Shown: positions 20,101 to 31,397 of the stretch, piece after piece
How the letters are laid out: each line of letters starts with the position of its first letter
Numbering within the stretch: the first letter of the stretch is position 1
Assembly: GCF_014633365.1 (NCBI RefSeq)
Contig: NC_068343.1
Location: forward strand, 24,583,307 to 24,647,306
Direction: 5' to 3'
DNA: 64,000 nt
Origin: Diospyros lotus
Taxonomy: Eukaryota; Streptophyta; Magnoliopsida; Ericales; Ebenaceae
Program-made: the position numbers and the translations under genes
The notes under the pieces: model-generated
The model's input: only the letters and a program-made list of their open reading frames with translations
Told to the model about the DNA's origin: nothing
Databases searched by the model: none

Positions 20101-20371
20101 GTACACGGACCGTCGAACCCGAGCTTTAAAATTTACAGAAAGGGATCTAGTATACCTTCGGGCTACCCCAATATGTCTAGCATTTAGACATCAATGAAGG
20201 GGAAAGTTGGGACCTCAGTATCTGGGGCCGTATTGAATCAAGAATCGAGTTGGACAGCTTGCCTATCGTCTGGAGTTGCCAAAAGCATTAGCCAGATTGC
20301 ATAATGTATTCCATATTTCCCAGTTACAGAAGCATATATATAATCCAAACATAAAAGTGCACGTTGATGAC
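17193..20371 (+). pseudogene. pol: outer pol: protease, reverse transcriptase, RNase H, integrase (decayed)
   Basis: Fragments in order: protease ('ATHSFIS' near 17226), RT from about 17650 ('[20 protein letters not shown]' at 17924, 'GYYQLR', '[10 protein letters not shown]', and 'FINDILVYS' where the catalytic YVDD-type Asp is changed to Asn), RNase H near 18660-18985 ('[13 protein letters not shown]', 'VADALSRKG'), and integrase from about 19300 ('CDTCQ', 'TDFIMGLP', 'SNRDSQF', 'DGQTERINQ'), ending in 'LHNVFHISQLQKH' near 20335. More than ten in-frame stops are seen, mostly TAG or TGA at expected Gln, Trp or Arg positions, as deamination of methylated cytosine would produce. Confidence 0.82.
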
Positions 20372-20376
20372 ATTGA

Positions 20377-22116
20377 TGTAATACCTAAAGTTTCTTAGGC
20401 GTTGTTGTTCAAGAAATAAAGCATTTCCTTTGAAGTCGAAAGATTCAATAGGCACATGTGTAATTCCTGGGTAATTTTCAAGGAACAAATGAAGGATTTT
20501 TCGAAAGATCATGGAGACTAATGCAAGGGATCATCATCTTAAGGGATTTTGGAAGGTTTAAGGAATTCTAGGGCTCAAGTGTTCTAAGCACAAAGAACTT
20601 TTAGGCTAAGCAGTTATTTGTGAGAAACTTAAAATATCTTGTAACTAAGTAGTTAAGGAAACCTAATGAGCTAACTAGTTGTTAGAAGTGTAATCATGAG
20701 CAATGATTAAAGCCTAAATAAACATGTGGAGGCACACATCTCAAGGGACACTTGTCGCAAGGGCATGAAAAGACACAAATCTTTAGGGGCACGTGGCGTG
20801 ATCCTACAAAAGTCATGATGACCCCTCTTATCTAATGACACATGGTGCGCCTGGATTAGCCAAGGATGTCTATAAATACCAATCCTTTGGAAGGTTCATT
20901 CTTACCATTAAATAAGAGGATAAGGAGGTGAGTTTGAGAGAAGAAACTCTGCTCAAAAATGAGGTGGAAAAATGCTTCACCAGAAAAGTCAAGCCTCCAT
21001 CGTAAAATGCGCCAAATAGTGTCAAAAAAGCAAGGTAAGCCTATTTTATTTTTATAGTCCGATAGAGGATTGAATAAGGGTTGCGTGGGTTCAAACGGGG
21101 TCAAATTGGAGTCCGGACAAGGGAGAATGGGCCAAAAAATAGCAAGCGGCAAAAATAGGGGGCATCGCATGCAACCCACGCACCACTGCCTGCTGCACGT
21201 GCAAGCGCATGGAAGGCCTTCCCTCGGTGTGTGTGGGGTCGCACTTTCCCAAGATTTTGCAGTTTTGGTCCTTTATTTTATCCCTAGGACTCTATGTAAA
21301 AATATTCTAAGTTTGAGTTATGGAAACATGTGATTTTTGTAGAAAACTATTCTCGAAACAGTAGGGTGAGTGCTTCTTACATCCTTATATTGCATACCGA
21401 ACATTTTGTCTTCACACGAGTAAGGGTGATTACTTGCATAGCATGTCTTTCCTTCAAACCGAACATTTTCCTCTTTTGTTGTCATACACCATTTGGTGTG
21501 TGTGGCTAGATGATGTCAAGGCCTTATGCTAGACTAGTGAAAAGTCATGGAGATGTGAGAACATAATGGATCAACGGGGGTGATTGCAACACCTCAACGT
21601 CTCTTCCACATGGGCAATTTCATGTCATTTTACATAACTCATTTACATGCATGCTTTCTCTCTTTGATGCACTCACTTAGATAAAACTGTCTAATTCGGG
21701 TATCTCATACCCCTAGAACATTCAACGTTCCAGGTGGGTTAGTCGTGACATGTACCCCAGAATCAAGCTAAAGGAAAGGAAAGGAAGTGGTCATCGGATA
21801 GCTAGATTTTTTTTGTGTTTTGGTTGTAAAAGCGTTGTACTGTAGTTTTAAGTGTGGGTATGTAACTATTGTAAAAAAGGAGTCTAAATGATCCCTAGAT
21901 CTCCATCTTGTATTAAGGTATGTCATGTTGTATTTGTGTTAAAAGCCTATAATGGGAGCCTTAATTGTTTAGCTTATGGTTTTTAAAGCTTTCAGATTTG
22001 ATCCTTTGCTTCCATTGGTAAAGGCTTCCAAAAATGCCCCATAGATTATCATATGGTTGCTAGCATAATCATGCATCACTGCGTGTGTTTGGAGAAAAGA
22101 AAAGCGAGGCATTATA
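20377..22116 (+). mobile_element. solo LTR (1.74 kb) inside the outer integrase tail
   Basis: It starts 'tgtaatacct', ends 'aggcattata', and is flanked by ATTGA (20372-20376) and GTTGA (22117-22121). Removing it restores the expected reading from the integrase end into the chromodomain tail, which confirms the boundaries. A TATA-like 'tataaata' is near 20870. No internal region or second LTR is present, so unequal recombination left one LTR. The open frames inside it are not genes. Confidence 0.82.
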
Positions 22117-22290
22117 GTTGAACTTCAACCTAACATGACCTTTGAGGTGCAGCTTGTACGAGTACTGGGACACCAGGATCTCCAATTAAGACGTAGAACT
22201 CTACCTATGGTAAAGGTGTAGTGGAGTCAACACTCGGAGCGAGAGGCGACTTGGGAAATGGAAGAAGAAATGCGTGAGAAATATCCTTAA
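22117..22290 (+). pseudogene. pol: chromodomain-like C-terminus of the outer integrase
   Basis: It continues the integrase after the solo LTR and ends with the 'EATWEMEEEMREKYP' string typical of chromovirus integrase tails, with one TAG inside (near 22219). Chromodomains of this class are thought to guide integration to heterochromatin. This fragment is the main evidence for the chromovirus assignment. Confidence 0.78.
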
Positions 22291-22374
22291 TTACCTATTT
22301 GATAATCACAGTTAATGTTGGGGATCTGTGTATGATAGAATAAAGTATATAAAATTTTGACGATGAAATTTCAT

Positions 22375-22386
22375 AAGGAGGGGAGA
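22375..22386 (+). promoter_or_regulatory. polypurine tract of the outer element
   Basis: 'aaggaggggaga' lies immediately before the LTR start 'tgtaacatcc' at 22388, after the integrase stop, as expected for a Tekay/Del element. Confidence 0.75.
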
Positions 22387-22674
22387 CTGTAACATCCTAG
22401 ACTTGGAAAAAATAATTAATCATTGGGTTTGTGATGATTTATGCATGATTATCAGTTAATCGTAAGGTTACGATGAATTACTTGTGATCTGTTAAAGAAT
22501 TGTGGTTATGAGGATTTAATTATGATTTATTGAATGGTTGTGGAGTGGAAAAAAATTAATAAAGAATGTTGTATTTAATTTATTTTAGTAGGGGAAGGCA
22601 AGAAGTAGTTTAAATTTAATGGGGGCATGTTATATATTGAGGGAGCAGGCAGTGCGGGTGGTTGCATGCTAGGG

Positions 22675-25393
22675 TGTAATACTCCGAAATTTCTTGAAGT
22701 TATAAATGCTATTTAATGAAGGGCATAAATGAAATTTTCAGAAAAATGAGACTATAGGGTACACTAACGCAGCTTTAGACGACTGAATTAGACGAAGGTA
22801 GTACCCTGGACCATAGATAGCCAAGGAAAATGATATAGTATCAATGAGTGATTTAAGTTATGATTTTTGGTAATGAAATAAATTGGATCGGGAACAGTTT
22901 TCGGTACAGCTGTCGACCGGGTTGAGAAAATCGAATCGACGTAGGAGACGTCCAGAAGGTCAACGGAGCATTTCAATAACTAATATTTTATGTATAGAAC
23001 AACCCTTAAGTGATTTTGGGTTAAAACAAATGGATTTAAGGTCAAAACGATCAATCGGGCCTAAGTGTAATTTTCTAAATTTGCCCGAGGGAGGTCAAAA
23101 CAGTAATTTTTTGAAAGTTTCAAGGGAGAAATAAGAAGTAATAATCTTATGGGCCTTAGAGGTATAGTTGGATTTATCAAGGGTGTCGTAGAAAGGGCAA
23201 AAATGGCATTTGAAGAAGTCAAGGGGTCAAAATGCAATTTAGAAAAAATGGGTAGTGTGAACGCAGCAAGCCAAAACGGCCGCCACAAATCTTCACACAT
23301 AGAGGCTGATCTCGACAATGGGACAGCCGGGGAGAAGCTGGGGAAGGTGCTATACAGCGTGGGCTAGCTTGGGGGCCAAGCCTTGGCTGATGATTGGCCG
23401 AGAGTTGGCCGGAAAATGCTATAAAATAGGGGGCCAAGGGTTTCAAAATTTTGGCAAGGAATTGGTCGCGTTTTGGTACGATTTTGGGAGCTTTGATAGA
23501 GGGCTTTTGGTCGCGAGGCATTAATGATCATTTTGGGAGCATTTTGAGGCATTTTCGTGTTCGTTTGGTGGCCAATCGAAGCTTGGCCGTGAGTGGGAGG
23601 CGGACCGCCTAGGGCTGCCTGTAAATTGATTTTTGGAGGGCTTTTTGGTGTTGTTTCGGCCTGATTTTGGTGCCATTGTGATCGACATTAAGAGGGCTTC
23701 AAGGGGGTACTTTTGTTTTGGCCTTCGGAGCAACCGCCGGCGATTGGCTCAACGAAGAAGACAGTGGCGTGTGCAGAGAGTGAGAGCGCGTGAGCAAGGG
23801 CTTTTTGGTAATTTTGATTCCATAATTTTTATTTAATTATTTGAGGATTTATTGTGTTGAAATATTTTGGAAAATGGTTGAGGAAATAATTATTTTGGAA
23901 TTATCGAGGTAAAAAATGGGAGAAAATAAAGGAAATTAAGGAAAATTTGATGAAAATGGATTTTAATGCTTCCTTAATTAAATATGGTGTTTTGGAAGTG
24001 TTGTGGTTTGAGGTTGACTGTAAGTTCGAGTACTTGTGTTTTGGCACACAAAACGAGGTTGTGCACAAGGATCGAGGCAACCCAAATACGTCAGGGTGAG
24101 TGTTCTACTTGAAAACTTGGTTTTAAGTTGCGAGTAGTTTACCCTAAAACTTGGTGTTTTTATTACCTAAATGTGTTGTGGATTTCATGCAAAATGGTTT
24201 TGTGCGTTGAAACGGTAACCGGTAATGGTTGGTTTTATGAGAGAGGTTCGTCCCTAAATGTTTTGTACTTATGTATTGCATTTTATAAATGTTGTTTATA
24301 TGATGCATTGAATTGTGAAATATGGCATTGTCTTGCGTTTTATGGGTTCGTATGGAATGTCAGCCTCGGATGTTGTCTGGATAGTGTAGCTATAATTCTC
24401 CAAGGGCGTGACGGAATAATAATGGTATCTGATGCTGGTGTGCATGTCAGGATAGCTGTCTTGGTTTCTGTGTCAGACTGTTTGGTCAAGGAAGTTGCAC
24501 TAGGACGACTAGGTGGTCCATACTGTGTTGTTCATGTGGGATGTTAGCCTAGGATGTTGTCTGGATAGTATAGCCGTAATTCTCCAAGGGTGTGACGGAA
24601 TAATAAGGGTATCTGATGCTGGTGTGCATATCAGGATAACCGCCTTGGTTTCCGTGACAGGCCGTTTAACCAGGAAAGTTGCACTAGGATGACTAGGTGG
24701 TCCATGTGAAATTTTGGAGTTGGGATTGTATGGTTGTTCCTGGATGCTTAAGGTGGGAACGTAATCTGGTGAGATGCATTGATGGCCTCATTTAAGCTAG
24801 AATCGCGTCGCGTCGTCGTGTCGTCAAGTTAGTATGGTGGCATAGCTTTTAAAGAGATTGCTCTTTTCCCGTGGTAGGGTTAAGCGCGTGGGATTCTTTT
24901 GGGCTAGGGCTTACCGGGTGTATTGATTTATTTCATGTCTTGCATTTATTCATGAAAAACGTGATTTTGAACTCTCACTTAGATGATTCAGTATCTAATT
25001 TGGACTATGTCCTTAGAATATTCAAACATTCCAAGTGAAGGCAACGGTGCGAAGGGAAAGAAATTGCTGAAGAGTGACAGTGATTAGTTGATAGCTTGTA
25101 ATATGTCGCTTTCAATAAATGTTGTTTATTTTGAGGACGTCTTGTAAGAGTTGGTTTGACTTTATATTATAAATAAAGTGGTTTCAGTTATAACATGTTA
25201 AGGTTTCGATCTAGCTTCTGCATTTGTGTTGGTGAACCTGTCTTAGTTTATTGATGGTTCATAGTTAATATACTGAGAAGGTGTAACGGGATCTTCGGGG
25301 AACGATTTTTGTGATGGGTTTTTATTTGAAAAAAAAATTTATCCCCGAAAATCTTACATTACGTAACGCCCTTCTGGAGAGCGGGGTGTTACA
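22675..25393 (+). mobile_element. solo LTR (2.7 kb) inside the outer 3' LTR
   Basis: It starts 'tgtaatactccg', ends 'cggggtgttaca', and has perfect TAGGG duplications at 22670-22674 and 25394-25398. No internal retrotransposon sequence accompanies it. A 139-codon frame (24128-24547) falls over a tandem repeat inside it and is not considered a gene. Confidence 0.88.
24358..24711 (+). repeat. tandem duplication of ~180 bp within the solo LTR
   Basis: Two adjacent copies begin 'gtcagcctcggatgttgtct' and 'gttagcctaggatgttgtct' and run through 'gactaggtggtcca'. Their differences are mostly C/T or G/A transitions. Confidence 0.82.
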
Positions 25394-26776
25394 TAGGGGG
25401 GCCATCGAGCAGGCGCGGGATCGAATCCGCCTGGGTGCTAGGTGAATTTTTGGCTGGAATTAATTTCTAGCCAACTCCAAGTGCCATACGATTTTGAGGC
25501 GCTAGGCGGCACCCATGTGTGTAGCCACGCGGCCATGTGTGCCCTAGGCCGCAACACGTGGCGCTGCCGTGGGCCTCCACTAGCCACTATTCCCCTCTCC
25601 TCCACACCCACTTGGCTACCTCTGGGGGCTCCCTTAGGCCAATTTTGCACCCCCCGAGCCTCTAGCGCCTATAAATAGCGGCGTTTCCTGCTGTGAAATG
25701 CTGTAAACTTGGACATGTCAAAACTCTACCCGTGTGTATATGCGAGATATAAAAATATTTTAAATTTATTTAATAGTGTTAATTAAAATTAATCACGTGT
25801 TTAGCTATATTATCTTGTAATGTAACAGCAATAATTAAAATTAATCATGTACCTAATTATATTATTTTATAATTATATAGAGAATTGGGAGGCGAATCCA
25901 ACATGTAGCAAGCAATTAATATACGGTAAGGTTTAATATAGTTTGTGTATAAATTTATTTTGGCATGGCTTGTATTAGACGGTGGGGGAAATGACCAGGC
26001 ATGGGGCTATAGATTTGGGCCGTGTGAGTCTCGAGATAGGGTCTTAGATGAAATTGGTAGGGCCACCAAAATCCAGATCAGGGTATGGTGGACAGGCCTA
26101 CATGCATGATACACTTCACATCTTTCTATAACTGTCATATATTTTAATTACAGCATCTCATATTACCCTTGCTGAGTCCCCGAACTCACCCCTATATTTC
26201 CCCACTAACCATACAGACAGCTTGATGACGAAGAAGGGAAAGATAGTGTTGGTGGACGAGACGCCAGCTAGCAGTGATCGTGGATAGTGAGAATGCAGGT
26301 TAACCTCTTGTGTTAATCATGTAATGTATCTGTTATGTATTAACTATGGGTGACGATAATGGTTTGATTAGAAGTTGAGTCAAAACAAGTTAAGATTCAC
26401 GCTATGAGTAAACCCAGTATGCATTGGAAACTTGAACCAGTCAATTATGGTCGGAATGTGAAATATGTTTAAGTATGCTTGACTATTGGAGCACTTTCTT
26501 AGGCGTGTTGGTGTTTATTTTATTTGTGTACGATGATTGGTATTATATTGTAAAGGCCTAATCGAGTGCGAGACTCGGGTGAACTTCTGCTACCTATGCA
26601 TTTTGCACTCGAGTTTCTCGACGGTCGAAGGCAGCAAAGCCTGGACCCTACCTAGGGCGCTCATATTATTTTAATAGTTTATGTTGGCGGGGCATAGCCG
26701 TTCTTTCCGATAGGTCATGGAGATAACCTTGGATTACGGTGACAGCCGATTGTGGGTGTCGGGGCATCACTAGGCG

Positions 26777-29700
26777 AGGATTTATAGATGCCAGGTAAGG
26801 TCCATGGATGAGTCCTTAAACTATTCTGAGAGACACATCGGGTGAGGTTGGAAGGCTTGAGGATATCTTCGAGGTTATGATGCCCCGATGAATGTCTTCG
26901 GATGGTCCTGAAGAGTTCAGGACCACTGGCTATTTTGTGTTTGAGAAACTCTGAAAGAGCCTTTCGACTATGCAACATGAGAAGGCTAAACTAACTCGGG
27001 GGACCTCAGGTGACTCCTGTCCTGGAGACTCTTTCAGTGACTTTGGCTTTAGCGAGAAACTGTTTAAGACTTAGGTAAAATTTTAGGGCACTCCACAACG
27101 ACGACCAAATCAGATAAATGAGAGGGAAAGAGCTTGAGTTAGTATAAAAATAAGGATAAAATGGTAATTTTAGGTATTTTTTAACATTAGCGGTTGGTGA
27201 GAATTTAAAAAATACATGAATAGTTGGTGTAATTTGATCAAACCTTATGAGTGATGTGTGAAATTTACTGATTAATTTAACAATGAAAGTTTAATTAATT
27301 ATTTATTTTTCAAAATAATTTCCTCTAATTTTTGGTTTAATAAAATGTTCAAAAGTGTGTTACACTTTTTTTTTTCTTTTTCTTTTTCATTCCCCCAGTC
27401 ATCGCCACTTTTTCCTAAACGTCTTCCAATTTCTGTATCTTCCAAAATGGTTTTCTCCTTTTCTTAAATTGAGAAAACTAAAAACTCTATGATCCTAACC
27501 TTAAAATCCAATGCAAGGTACAAAGAAATGTGAAAAGACGACCAATGGAAGTGTTGGTCTTTTGGGTCTCTTCCTATGTGAAAAAAGTCCAAAGCCTAAC
27601 TAGGCCCTACGTGAAAAAAGCCCAAAACCTTTAGGCTCGTGAGCAAGAGGCCCAAAGGGTTTCCTAATTTATTCTTTTACCTGTTAGGTTAAAAGAAAAA
27701 CAAGCACCGACCGTGTATTTTGAAAAACAAAGAGGAAAAAAAAAATCAGTTTGAGGGGGAGTACAGGGTTTTTTATCAAGGTCACGATCAAAGTATCATT
27801 TGTGGTCTGATCTTCGTGATTTTTGGTCTGCAGTGAGAGAACATATGGTTCTTCATTCTAGACAGTTGGGTTGACAAGTTAAGGTCTTCAGCTCCAGTTA
27901 TTGGTCAGGAACATATAGGGGTTTGATGTCAAAATTTTCTGATTAACCCCCAATTTTGATCATCCTGACAATCAGAGGGCCATTCGTGGTCCGATTGAGG
28001 TGATTTTTTGTTAGTAGAAAGCAGACGTGTGGGACTTCGATCTGTACGGTTGGATCATCTATTTCTTCATATACATATTCTGGTTTGAATTCTTGATCAA
28101 CCTTCTTTGGTTATACTTTTCACAATCTTTGTTACTACTTTGAAATTATTCAAAGTAGTTGGTTGAATTAGGGTTATGTAGCTGTTGCTAGCGTTGGACT
28201 TGTGGTTTCACAGTGGAGATTTTGGTGTGAACCATTGGGTCCCGTAGCTTTCCCCTTTCACGGTAGAATGGTCAAAATTTGTGTGTCAAATGTGTTTTGT
28301 TGTTCTTGAATCGTTTATCATTATGCTTGATATCTTGTGATGCTTATTGTGCTATTATAATTACTCTTGGTAAATTCAATCAAGTGGAGGAGATATTTTG
28401 TAGGAGTTGTCCGATAGTGACTTGGTTTCTCTCCCAATAAACAGAGAGTAAATTGAACTTAAAGCATGAGATTGTGGAGTGGATAATAATCCATCTTTAA
28501 TCATAACCTAGTAGTAGATAGGTGACACCTGATCCCAATTATAATCTCAAATATGTTTTCATGTCAGTAGTTCACCGAACAACATTTCATTCCATAAAAC
28601 ACCACCAATCTTATGGGATGCAATGACAAGACACCAAATTCCTCTGGATATATTACCCATTTATTTATGGGTAATAATATGGTGTGGTGTTGATAATTCC
28701 ACTTCACAAATTGTTATTCTTACCCTGTGTAATAAAAATTAATTTAATTTTTTATAATAGCACAGGCATTAATAGTTTTTAGAGTGAAAATAACAATTCC
28801 CCCCCCCCCCGCGCGGGGCGCGCTTAGGGTTATAGTAATAATTCAGCCCATGTGGTGATCAGAAGTACGTGCAGGTCATTAATGCTCCACACTATTCGGA
28901 TATCAAAAATAAGTCTTCAAAACATAAGTTGAGTAGTCAAATAAATAATGTGTCGGTGTAAATTTGATGGATTACGAACTCAATCATTATCATACGTAAA
29001 GTCAAAAGACCTAACTTATAATTTATTTCTTTTAATATAATTAAAAACACGAATATTGAGATTCGCACAAAGATGATCATATCAAAAATAAAATAAAATC
29101 ATGTTTAAGTTCAAATTTAACGTACAATACTCCTGTACGAAATAAAAAGAATTTAAAATTTTAAAATAATATTTATTTGACACTTCATACTGTCGCCATT
29201 GATCTTTGTTTCATACTGTCGCCATTGATCTTTGTTGTCATTGTAGTCACCGAATCTCCTCCCTGTGGCATCATTGGTAAGAATTTGTAAGTCAGGTCCT
29301 TTTAGGTATAATTTTGTTTTTAATTTTTAATTTTATTTATATTTAATTTATTTTTAATTCTGAATTAATTTCAAACATAAATATAAAAATATTAATTAAA
29401 TTTTATATTTCAAGGTATATAATTTCAAGCACAATAATTTACTTATAAATAAATTATTTAAATTTTAAAATGATTGTAGCCTACATTATAAAGCATTCAC
29501 GTAGACACATTTTTCTTTTTCTTTTTTTAAATTTTGTTTGCCTCTACCGTTGCACTGGACACATTGCATCCTTTTCGCTGCCTTTTCTTAACAAGAGAGC
29601 CAGAGAAGGGGGCGAAAAGAAAAGAGAACAAGTGATGATGAGTGATGAGTGGTGGTCTTCTACAGTTAGAAGCACGTGCTAATGCTATCATCATCTCCCA

Positions 29701-29952
29701 TCCATCCATTAATAGTAATTAATTTAATTAATTAATTAATTTCTTCCCCTCTGGCTCTTGAGATTTTTTCCGGGCGTTTTCTGTGCAGCTTTCTCTTTAT
29801 TTAGCAGTAATTTCGCATTAACAAAGACAAGACATTAGAGTTAAAATCTCAGAAGAAATTAAAGGAAAGTATGGTAATTAAACCCAGCGCTAAATTAATA
29901 ATAATGTAGATTTCAATTTAATCAAAGGCCAATGAATGGTCCAGTCAAAACA
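26777..29952. other. intergenic, AT-rich, no confident gene
   Basis: 26777-27060 resembles the left flank of the outer element. 27540-28480 has a non-coding, LTR- or leader-like texture ('gaaaaaagcccaaaacc', then a 'tttgagggggagt' string like a copia polypurine tract) but no ORF and no second LTR I can pair. 28799-28824 is a C-run followed by 'gcgcggggcgcgc'. 29190-29240 contains a ~27-bp direct duplication ('tcatactgtcgccattgatc' twice). The remainder up to the host gene is AT-rich. Confidence 0.5.
28709..28798. repeat. 90-bp foldback (MITE-like) sequence
   Basis: The ends 'aattgttattcttac' and 'gtgaaaataacaatt' are inverted, with a second inverted pair 'cctgtgt' / 'cacagg' nearer the centre. 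The size and AT-rich loop suit a small foldback element. No clear target duplication is visible. Confidence 0.4.
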
Positions 29953-30528
29953 CTAGAAACAGAGAAGAACTACAGAGGAAGAGACGGAGAAGCCATAGAT
30001 GAAGATCAAGAACCCAAAGTACAAAGCCCAGTTCCTCTTGAACTTACCAAAGTAACTCTCCGGCGGTTCCTGATAGTGTATCTCGAACTCATCCCCGGTA
30101 ATCACGCTTCCTCCGGCGCCGCCCTCTCCGTCTCCGGCACCGCTCATCCTGAGCTTGATCTGGCGGAGGCGGTCGGTGGCCAGCCCCAGGGTGAGCTTGT
30201 GGCAGCGCCTCTGGTACTTGAAGCCGTTGATGCAGCGCAGGGTCTGGGCCACCGACACGTAGAAGATGAGGTGGGAGAGGGAGAGCAGGCCGATGGGGAC
30301 CCAGCAGTGGCGGCACTGCAGCCGCGGAGACTGGGCCTCGGCCAGGAAGACGAGTCCGAGGAAGACGAAGAACATCTGGAAGAGCTTCCAGAGCTCCTTC
30401 TTCTGGAGATCCACGGCCCGCTTCTTCTCGAGGGTCTTCTCGAAGTGAAGCTGGATGATGGTGTTGAGGGCCTGGAGTGCCGTTTCTTTTGGTATCACGT
30501 GGTGGCTGCTCTCAGAGTAGTCCGCCAT
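29953..30528 (-). CDS. conserved plant membrane protein of unknown function (191 aa)
   Basis: A single-exon ORF with high third-position GC, unlike its AT-rich surroundings, so it is a genuine host gene rather than transposon debris. I recognise it as a conserved land-plant protein without an assigned function. Seen: a charged N-terminal helix region (residues 15-48), hydrophobic segments at about 49-65, 76-97 and 167-190 (probable membrane spans), a CRHC motif at 72-75, a Gly-rich insert at 130-141 that is probably variable, and a conserved 'HYQEPPESYFGKFKRNWAL' stretch at 151-169. The start codon (30526-30528) has a pyrimidine-rich leader upstream on the minus strand. The ORF ends right after the last hydrophobic segment. 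Location is inferred as an internal membrane; no signal peptide is evident. Confidence 0.85.
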   Translation of the reverse strand: MADYSESSHHVIPKETALQALNTIIQLHFEKTLEKKRAVDLQKKELWKLFQMFFVFLGLVFLAEAQSPRLQCRHCWVPIGLLSLSHLIFYVSVAQTLRCINGFKYQRRCHKLTLGLATDRLRQIKLRMSGAGDGEGGAGGSVITGDEFEIHYQEPPESYFGKFKRNWALYFGFLIFIYGFSVSSSVVLLCF

Positions 30529-31397
30529 TGAAGGCCGAGTCCTCCAGGGGTTCGAAGAGGGGAAAGAGTTAAGAGAGAGATCTGCCGACTGATACGAGTG
30601 TAAATTGTTTTCGTGTATTGGTATTTGTGGGGTTGTGTTTTTTATTCTTAATCTAACGGCTAGCAGACGAGATGCGTGGACCCACTGCTGCTGCCGAGCT
30701 GGCTCCGTCTCAGCAGGGATCCGATGTGCTCGATTCTACGGACGTTATGTCTTTTTACGATTAGCTTTCCGGTGACACCGTTTCAGCATTGGACCTTGCC
30801 GTTCAGTCATAAAGTTGGATATTCAGTAACTCTTGACGAGGGAAGGATTCCAAGTATAATTGGACCCTATGGAAGATGTGTAGATTATGACAAGTCTTGG
30901 TGAAATCTTCTGATCCCCCTGCAAATAGGTGGGACGACAAGCTGAAGTGCAACAGATTCATTTCCTAAAAAAGGGGTGCAACTTAAGAAAAGAAAATAAA
31001 AAGATGATCATTCTATTTTTAAGCACCACCTTATTTAAGTACTAGGGATATTGGAGAGTAAAAATTCGATTTACTTGAATTAATTGAATTGAATCGATTG
31101 AATTTGTCGGTTCGATTTGATTTTTTTCTTGTATCGGTTCGGTTTGGTTAATTTTTCTCAAAAATTTGGTTTTCAATTTTTGGTTAAGGTTTTATTAGAA
31201 GAAGCGAACTAACTAAATTGATTGAACTTTAAAATAATATTATTTTGATGTTTATAAAACAACATTATTTTTTTTTAATTTTGTGTGTTCTTTTTCAATT
31301 ACTTGGGTTTTTTTTTTTGGTGTTTATTTGGTTTGATTAGTTTGGTTCGGTTCAGCTTTTATGATTTGTCGACGTTCGAAATTAGTCAACGGAGATT
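30529..31397. other. upstream region of the membrane-protein gene and a T-rich repeat
   Basis: 30529-30660 is the probable minus-strand leader and promoter of the 191-codon gene. From about 31050 to 31375 the sequence is built from 'ggttcggtttggtt'-like and 'aattgaattgaat' words, a pattern common in dispersed plant repeats. A reverse-strand relative is near 48950-49130. No gene is seen. Confidence 0.4.

Larger units (their letters stand above)
22388..26771 (+). repeat. 3' LTR of the outer chromovirus, split by a solo LTR
   Basis: It begins 'tgtaacatcctag' and ends 'cggggcatcact'. The 2.7-kb insertion at 22675-25393 divides it; without that insert the LTR is about 1.66 kb. A TATA box 'ctataaatag' lies at 25669-25678. 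The last ~200 bp match the right arm of the palindrome at 681-1034, which supports pairing the two ends as one element. Confidence 0.75.
676..26776 (+). mobile_element. degenerate Ty3/gypsy chromovirus (Tekay/Del-like), host of three nested insertions
   Basis: Order on the plus strand is: LTR remnant (681-1034), initiator-Met-type primer site (1038-1049), leader, gag start (2169), [Athila-like insertion], rest of gag with two zinc knuckles, protease, reverse transcriptase, RNase H, integrase, [solo LTR], chromodomain-like tail (22122-22290), polypurine tract and 3' LTR (22388-26771, itself interrupted by a solo LTR). The chromodomain tail and Met primer site point to a Tekay/Del-type chromovirus. 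Coding parts carry many stops and frameshifts. A candidate target-site duplication is 'aggtg' (676-680) against 'aggcg' (26772-26776), one mismatch; this is weaker than the others in the window. The 5' LTR is not a normal full copy. Confidence 0.75.

Noticed and set aside
24128..24547. 139-codon plus-strand ORF
   Set aside because: It lies wholly inside a TSD-defined solo LTR and covers one copy of a tandem duplication; no domain is visible.
27700..28500. Possible complete copia element
   Set aside because: There is a polypurine-like 'tttgagggggagt', but no TG start after it, no paired LTR and no coding sequence.
29932..30531. 199-codon plus-strand ORF
   Set aside because: A shadow of the GC-rich minus-strand membrane-protein gene.
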